In this document: positions 59,929 to 64,000 of the stretch, in pieces
Layout: each line of letters opens with the position of its first letter
Position numbering within the stretch: the first letter of the stretch is position 1
From: Syntrophomonas sp. UBA5314
Lineage (GTDB): Bacteria; Bacillota; Syntrophomonadia; Syntrophomonadales; Syntrophomonadaceae
Assembly (NCBI GenBank): GCA_002410325.1
Contig: DHRK01000055.1
Span: 474 to 64,473 of the forward strand
DNA length: 64,000 nt
Direction of reading: 5' to 3'
The notes under the pieces: generated by a model
Seen by the model: the letters and a program-made list of their open reading frames with translations, nothing else
What the model was told of the DNA's origin: nothing
The model's database searches: none
Translations under genes and position numbers: made by a program

Positions 59929-61233
59929 ATGAACATGTTGAACAACATGCAGGATCTATCGCCGGAAGCTGTGAAGAAGACTATGTCTTATCGCTATGTA
60001 GCGCTTTTGGCTATAGCTTTAGCCTATTTCTTTGTGTATTTTCACCGCGTTTCGCCATCGGTTATGGCGACTGATCTGACGGCTGCTTTCGGAATAGGAG
60101 CTTCAGCACTGGGGCTGTTTGGATCGATGTATTTCTGGGCCTATGCCGCTGGCCAGCTTCCAGCCGGCATCCTGGCGGACCGGATCGGCGCCCGGTTGAC
60201 TATGGCTATATTCGTAGCTGTGGCCGGACTCGGAGCCCTGGTTTTCGCTTATGCCGGCAGTTTTAACACAGCCCTGGCCGGGCGCTTTTTGGTGGGCTTC
60301 GGGGTTGGTTTCGTGTACGTCCCGGCCATGCGATTCCTGGCCGACTGGTTTAAATCCAATGAATTCGCCACCTACTCGGGGGCCCTGCTGGCCATCGGCA
60401 ACATCGGAGCCCTGGCGGCGGCTGCGCCACTGGTAGCCTTGATTTCAGCTATAGGCTGGAGAAGTTCGATGAGCATGGTAGGCTTTGTCTCTATCGGCAT
60501 TGCCGTTCTGGCCTACATTCTCATCAGGAATAAGCCTACTGAAATTGGCGGAGCCACTCCGGCCCAGATGGAAGGACGGGAAGAAACCAAGGCATCTTCA
60601 AGCTTCTCCATCGGCCAGGCTATTGCCATGAGCACCAAAAGCTGGAATGTATGGACCATTATCATCATTTTCTTTGTGTGGTATGGAACCATCATGGCTT
60701 TCCAGGGCCTGTGGGCCAGCCCCTGGTTGATCAACGCCTATGGGATGAGCAAGGCCCAGGCGGCCTCCGTTATCAGCTTGATCCCGCTGGGAATGGTATT
60801 TGGTTGTCCTCTATCAGGGATCTTCGCTGATAAAGTCATTAAGTCAAGATTTAAGGTTATTGTTATCGGGTTTATCGTAAGCATAGCCCTGTGGATTCCG
60901 CTGGTGTTCATGGTCAATTCCATGTCGCCAGGGTTTATCAAAGTCCTGATGTTCCTGTATGGCTTCTTTAACGGCTGGTTTGTAGTGCTTTACGCCAACC
61001 TCAAGGAAAACGTGGAGCCGGCTATACAGGGAACCGCCACCGGTTTCTTAAACACCTTCGTGTTTGTAGGCGGAGCTGTATTCCAGAACATTACCTCGGC
61101 GATTATCGCCAAGGCTCCGGTAGTTAACAAAGTGATCGCCGCTTCTGGTTTCAAATCAGCGTTCATGTTCTGTTTGATTGCTATGGCTGTGGCACTGGTT
61201 GTTTTCATGACCCAGAAGCGTAAAAAGGCTTAA
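59929..61233 (+). CDS. MFS transporter
   Basis: A 434-residue twelve-helix carrier of the major facilitator superfamily. AYAAGQLPAGILADRIGARL is the loop 2-3 signature, RFLVGFGVGFVYVPAMRFLAD follows (given: RFLVGFGVGFVYVP), and GCPLSGIFADKVIKSRF is the matching motif in the second half. AAGGGAG is 11 bases before the ATG at 59929; the frame is open from 59890. Lying between two CoA-transferase pairs, it probably carries the organic acid that these enzymes activate. It resembles the anion:cation and oxalate:formate type subgroup, but substrate is inference. Confidence 0.88.
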   Translation: MNMLNNMQDLSPEAVKKTMSYRYVALLAIALAYFFVYFHRVSPSVMATDLTAAFGIGASALGLFGSMYFWAYAAGQLPAGILADRIGARLTMAIFVAVAGLGALVFAYAGSFNTALAGRFLVGFGVGFVYVPAMRFLADWFKSNEFATYSGALLAIGNIGALAAAAPLVALISAIGWRSSMSMVGFVSIGIAVLAYILIRNKPTEIGGATPAQMEGREETKASSSFSIGQAIAMSTKSWNVWTIIIIFFVWYGTIMAFQGLWASPWLINAYGMSKAQAASVISLIPLGMVFGCPLSGIFADKVIKSRFKVIVIGFIVSIALWIPLVFMVNSMSPGFIKVLMFLYGFFNGWFVVLYANLKENVEPAIQGTATGFLNTFVFVGGAVFQNITSAIIAKAPVVNKVIAASGFKSAFMFCLIAMAVALVVFMTQKRKKA

Positions 61234-61265
61234 GACCTAATTATCAATAAAGGAGGTAAACAAAC

Positions 61266-62084
61266 ATGCGAAACAAGCTAATGCCCCTGTCAAAGGCAGC
61301 CGATCTGATCAAGGACGGCATGCTGCTGGCGGTAGGGGGGAATGCGATGCACCGCAATCCTACGCTGTTTTCCCTGGAGCTCGCCAGGAAGCCGCTCAAA
61401 GATCTCAAGGTGAGCGGAGCAGCACCCGGAATCGCAGCGGATATTCTCATGGCCACCGGGCAGGCCGACACGGCTTATTTCGGGTTCTTCGGCCTGGAGA
61501 ATGAAGCGGGCCTGGCCCCGGGAATGCGCAAGGCTATGGAAGGAGAAGGAAAGGCCCGGGCCGTTGAAGGATCTTGAACGGCTATGATCAATGCTTTCCG
61601 TGCGGGAGCATACGGCGTTCCTTTCCTTCCGGTAGGAGGAATGTGGGGCAGCGATCTGGTTGACATCCGCCCCGAGTTTTTCCAGGTTATGAAGAGCCCC
61701 TTTGACGGGGAAGAAGTTGTAGTAGTAAAGGCCCTGGTTCCTGACTATGCCATTATTCATGTCCAGGAAGCCGATATTTATGGCAACGCCCGCATCCTGG
61801 GCCCCAGCTATCAGGATGCCCTGCTGGCCCGGGCGGCCAAAAAGACCATTATCACCACTGAACGTATTGTGGGAACCTATCGAATGCAGGAAGAACCCAA
61901 ATTGACTTCCATTCCCCACTTCCTGGTGGAAGCGGTGGTGGAACTGCCCGGCGGAGCCAAACCAGGCATTTGCTTCCCGGAATATGTAAAGGTAGACTGG
62001 GATGATCACAAAGCCTACCAGAAGGCGGTAAAAGCCGGAGACGTAAAAGCATTTGCAGATAAAATGCTGGAAGGGAGGGCTTAA
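61266..62084 (+). CDS. CoA-transferase alpha subunit with in-frame UGA
   Basis: Two in-frame segments (61266-61577 and on to 62084) form one GctA-like protein of 272 residues separated only by TGA at 61575-61577 (codon 104). The N-terminus MRNKLMPLSKAADLI, VEGS-(UGA)-TAMINAFRAGAYGVPF and YAIIHVQEADIYGNARILG align with the intact copy at 58065. No other stop or frameshift exists. A hairpin with an 8-bp stem and five-base loop begins 13 bases after the UGA; the loop starts 21 bases after it with G as second base, as in bacterial SECIS. It is either a selenocysteine protein or a recent point mutation. The paralog has Asn at this position. It pairs with the beta gene downstream. Confidence 0.7.
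61591..61611 (+). promoter_or_regulatory. SECIS-like hairpin in the CoA-transferase alpha gene
   Basis: ATGCTTTC pairs with GGGAGCAT (two G-U pairs), loop CGTGC. The loop is 21 bases after the in-frame UGA. The stem is weaker than that in the DUF1858 gene, and a stem of this size can occur by chance. Confidence 0.4.
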
Positions 62085-62085
62085 A

Positions 62086-62835
62086 ATGGAATACGGCAAA
62101 GACTACGGCAAACCGGAAATGATGGCTGTGGCCATAATCCGTGAGATCAGGGAAGGCGACGTGGTATTCCATGGTCTGGCTTCTTCCACTCCCATGGTGG
62201 CTATGAAAGCCGCCAAAGCCCTGGGCAAAGAGTTCACCTACGTGACCTTGAGCGATGGTGTCGACCATGACTGGGCCGCACCACCCACGGTGGCTTCCAC
62301 TCTTACCACCAACACCTATACCGGTTCGGTGGCCACCTTTGGACTGGATGAAATATTCGATCTGTATTGTTCCGGTAAAGGGGATATAGCTTTTCTATCC
62401 TGTCTGCAGATGGACAAGGAAGGACGTATCGCCATGTCCTATCTGGGCGGGGATTATGAACACCCGAAACTGAGAGGCCCCGGAGGAGCGGGCAGCGCGA
62501 CTTTGACCCCGGTCACCCCGCGGACCATCATCTGGAAGACGGTCCACGACAAAAAGACCTTTATCGAAAAAGTGGACTTCGCCACTACCAAACCGGCTCT
62601 CGACAAGCCGTTTACGGTTATTACTCCGCTGTGTATCTTTAGGAAGCCCAAAGGAGAGAAATACCTGAAACTCGATTCTATCTTCCCCTACACCACTTTA
62701 GAAGAAGTAAAAGAAAACACGGGTTGGGTGATAGATGAGACCGACGTGCCGGTGATGGATCCGCCCAGTGAACAGGAACTGGCCGCTATCAGACGGGTAG
62801 ATGTGAACAATATACTGGGATTCGAATTTAAATAG
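62086..62835 (+). CDS. CoA-transferase beta-like subunit lacking the usual catalytic Glu
   Basis: A 249-residue GctB-like protein. It aligns with the intact beta subunit in MMAVAIIREIREGDVV, SGKGDIAFLSCLQMDKEGRI, GGAGSATLTPVTPR, and the C-terminal TTLEEVKENTGWVI and PPSEQELAAIRRVDV. Where the intact copy has FTEGGVYG, it has LSDGVDHD, so the catalytic Glu is Asp or absent. GAAGGGAGGG precedes the ATG, directly after the UGA-containing alpha gene. Either the pair is inactive or its chemistry differs. Confidence 0.82.
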   Translation: MEYGKDYGKPEMMAVAIIREIREGDVVFHGLASSTPMVAMKAAKALGKEFTYVTLSDGVDHDWAAPPTVASTLTTNTYTGSVATFGLDEIFDLYCSGKGDIAFLSCLQMDKEGRIAMSYLGGDYEHPKLRGPGGAGSATLTPVTPRTIIWKTVHDKKTFIEKVDFATTKPALDKPFTVITPLCIFRKPKGEKYLKLDSIFPYTTLEEVKENTGWVIDETDVPVMDPPSEQELAAIRRVDVNNILGFEFK

Positions 62836-62900
62836 ACTGTGGCGGGATTGGCATCTTAAGAAAAGATACCCGCGAATTACCAGCTTCCCCTCTTCTTAAG

Positions 62901-62948
62901 ACTAACCCGGGGGAAAGTCCCGGTGACGGACTCTTCCCCCCGGTTAGT
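62901..62948 (+). terminator. Long hairpin after the second CoA-transferase pair
   Basis: A 15-bp imperfect stem (62901-62915 with 62934-62948) has an inner AGTCC/GGACT stem. No T-run. It lies between the beta subunit and the HAIKRYRER paralog and could stabilise or partly terminate the transcript. Confidence 0.5.
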
Positions 62949-62977
62949 TGAGTATAATGCTGCAAGGGTTGATAAAC

Positions 62978-63292
62978 ATGATAATTAAAGTAACAGAGCA
63001 TGCCATCAAACGATACCGGGAACGTTTTTTTGACTACTCGTCAACCGAAGACGCTATAAAAAACTTGCTGATAGAGACGGCCCGCAAGGGAACGACTGTG
63101 TGCAAAAGACCTGGGAATGGCCACTGTACGGAACTTAAATACAAGGATACTTACATAGTGGCCGCCTATGAGCAGGATGAGCTTACAATTATAACTTGCC
63201 TGGGCAACAGGATGTATCGAAAATGGGTTAAACATCAAGACAGCTATGAACGGCTGGGAGGGAGGATCCTTTACCCGGAGCAGGCTGTATAA
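62978..63292 (+). CDS. Small HAIKRYRER-motif protein, paralog
   Basis: A 104-residue basic protein starting MIIKVTEHAIKRYRERFF; FDYSS, ITCLGNRMYRKWVKHQ follow. It is the paralog of the product at 28914-29231; the two share roughly a third or more of residues by eye, strongest at both ends. The ATG at 62978 aligns both N-termini; the frame opens at 62948. It lies downstream of a CoA-transferase pair, as the first copy lies downstream of ETF genes. Family unknown; DUF4258-like RNase folds are a possibility. A terminator follows 15 bases after the stop. Confidence 0.75.
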   Translation: MIIKVTEHAIKRYRERFFDYSSTEDAIKNLLIETARKGTTVCKRPGNGHCTELKYKDTYIVAAYEQDELTIITCLGNRMYRKWVKHQDSYERLGGRILYPEQAV

Positions 63293-63306
63293 TATTGAAG
63301 TTAACC

Positions 63307-63341
63307 GAGCGACGTGCTTTCATAAGCCGGCGCTCTTTTTT
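63307..63341 (+). terminator. Intrinsic terminator
   Basis: GAGCG ... CGCTC with inner pairing (TGCTT/AAGC) followed by TTTTTTT. It ends the 58-63.3 kb transcription unit. Confidence 0.8.
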
Positions 63342-63414
63342 ATGGAATATTGCTACCTTTTTATACGACTTTAAGGTTAAATATTAAGAAAGGAGAACGA
63401 AAGGAGAGCTGCCC

Positions 63415-63813
63415 TTGCCCAAAACCGTATTTAGCAATACCAACCTGTGGCTTAAAATCATCGTCAGCCCTATGCTGCTGCTTCTCACCAGCTTCTTTTT
63501 CGGCGAGCAAATCAAATTTTCAGTTGAATACTATCCAATTATAATCGGGCTCGTTTACGCCCTTTTGGCAGGACTGCTAGAGAAGAAATTTTACCAGAAG
63601 GATAAAATAACCAGACTAACGGTTATCGACTTTTTTGTAGCCTTCAGTTTGGTCTACCTGGTAGGCCAGGGATTGTCTCTCCTGGGCGTGGCCAGTATAA
63701 CCTATATTGGCGCCTTGATATATGCGGCGGCTCAAGCCCTCTTCGAGCATCTTCATCACCTGTTGATGCGTCCCCGGAAAAAGAAATGGCGCAAGGAAAA
63801 GCGGCGCAAATAA
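63415..63813 (+). CDS. Small membrane protein of unknown function
   Basis: A 132-residue protein with four hydrophobic segments (IIVSPMLLLLTSFFFG, YYPIIIGLVYALLAGLLE, DFFVAFSLVYLVGQGLSLLG, ITYIGALIYAAAQALFEHL) and a very basic C-terminal tail (RPRKKKWRKEKRRK). It resembles DUF2512/YndM-like membrane proteins of Firmicutes only in size and layout. TTG start with AAAGGAGAG upstream. Function unknown. Confidence 0.7.
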   Translation: MPKTVFSNTNLWLKIIVSPMLLLLTSFFFGEQIKFSVEYYPIIIGLVYALLAGLLEKKFYQKDKITRLTVIDFFVAFSLVYLVGQGLSLLGVASITYIGALIYAAAQALFEHLHHLLMRPRKKKWRKEKRRK

Positions 63814-63838
63814 AAAAAGCTATTTAAAAAACTACGAC

Positions 63839-63865
63839 GGGGCAACGGCTTTTAGCCGTTGTCCC
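63839..63865 (-). terminator. Terminator of the right-end partial gene
   Basis: GGGGCAACGGCT pairs with AGCCGTTGTCCC (one G-U type pair). On the minus strand the stem is followed after eight bases by TTTTTT. It lies 40 bases after the stop of the partial gene. Confidence 0.6.
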
Positions 63866-63906
63866 GCCCTAGCAGTTGGCCGCCCAGCTTCCTTTGCGAT
63901 AATTTG

Positions 63907-64000
63907 CTATCTGAGGATTTTGATGTTCAATGCCTTGATAGCAAACGTTACCGTATCGCCTATTGCATACCCCAGGTCTTCAAATCTCTCCAATGGCAGC
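63907..64000 (-). CDS. Partial gene, C-terminus of a TOBE/Mop-like protein
   Basis: Only the last 30 codons are in the window. They read LPLERFEDLGYAIGDTVTFA and then IKALNIKILR, which resembles the end of a Mop/TOBE domain (GDEVTA-IKA-nV-i), as in molybdate or tungstate binding proteins and ABC transporter ATPases. The gene continues beyond position 64000. The family call rests on a short segment and is tentative. Confidence 0.5.
   Translation of the reverse strand, partial: LPLERFEDLGYAIGDTVTFAIKALNIKILR

Overview
The window looks like a chromosome segment of an anaerobic Firmicute of the class Clostridia. The grounds are strong AGGAGG-type ribosome sites, frequent TTG and GTG starts, secreted proteins with copper-amine-oxidase-like stalk domains, and many acyl-CoA oxidation genes regulated by sigma-54. 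The gene set (outward-facing formate dehydrogenase with cytochrome b, bifurcating-type ETF, several acyl-CoA dehydrogenases, CoA-transferases, Hdr-like proteins) is what one expects of a syntrophic short-chain fatty-acid oxidiser, for example a relative of Syntrophomonas. This assignment is inference, not a database result.

Layout. 1-6.7 kb: formate channel and a convergent fdh operon (catalytic, Fe-S and cytochrome b subunits plus FdhE); the catalytic subunit has Cys where many relatives have selenocysteine. 6.7-8.8 kb: 2.1 kb without an intact gene, holding an unassigned structured leader, a cobalamin riboswitch with terminator, and gene debris. 8.8-10.7 kb: XdhC-like, FmdE-like and DUF364 genes, probably linked to Mo/W cofactor or metal use. 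10.9-17.7 kb: DNA repair (ogt, nfo), a coiled-coil repeat protein, a stalk protein, an adenine deaminase, and an 84-codon gene with in-frame UGA and a SECIS-like hairpin, read here as a DUF1858 selenoprotein.

18-29.2 kb: a sigma-54 activator followed by a near-perfect sigma-54 promoter and an operon for a CoA-transferase, two acyl-CoA dehydrogenases, an acetate-type transporter, FixC, FixX, EtfB, EtfA and a small unknown protein. 31.4-37.6 kb: a second sigma-54 promoter, a truncated CoA-transferase, crotonase, SDR dehydrogenase, thiolase with DUF35 partner, a MITE-like element and another activator. 37.6-43 kb: an unknown HTH protein, a zinc-ribbon membrane protein and two more acyl-CoA dehydrogenases. 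43-51.6 kb: housekeeping and accessory genes, including stalk proteins, small HTH regulators, a toxin-antitoxin pair, tRNA-Leu, a lipid kinase, a LysE exporter and a ferredoxin.

51.8-63.3 kb: a CBS-PAS sigma-54 activator, a third sigma-54 promoter and a five-gene Hdr-like cluster (C-B-A-C-B), followed by two CoA-transferase pairs flanking an MFS carrier. The alpha subunit of the second pair is interrupted by one in-frame UGA followed by a SECIS-like hairpin, and its beta partner lacks the usual catalytic Glu. The window ends in a fragment of a TOBE/Mop-like gene.

Together the genes suggest three sigma-54-switched modules that activate acids as CoA esters, oxidise them, and pass low-potential electrons via ETF/Fix and Hdr-like complexes towards formate. 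The most novel points are the two UGA/SECIS genes, the double Hdr module, and a small paralogous protein with a HAIKRYRER motif that closes two of the operons.
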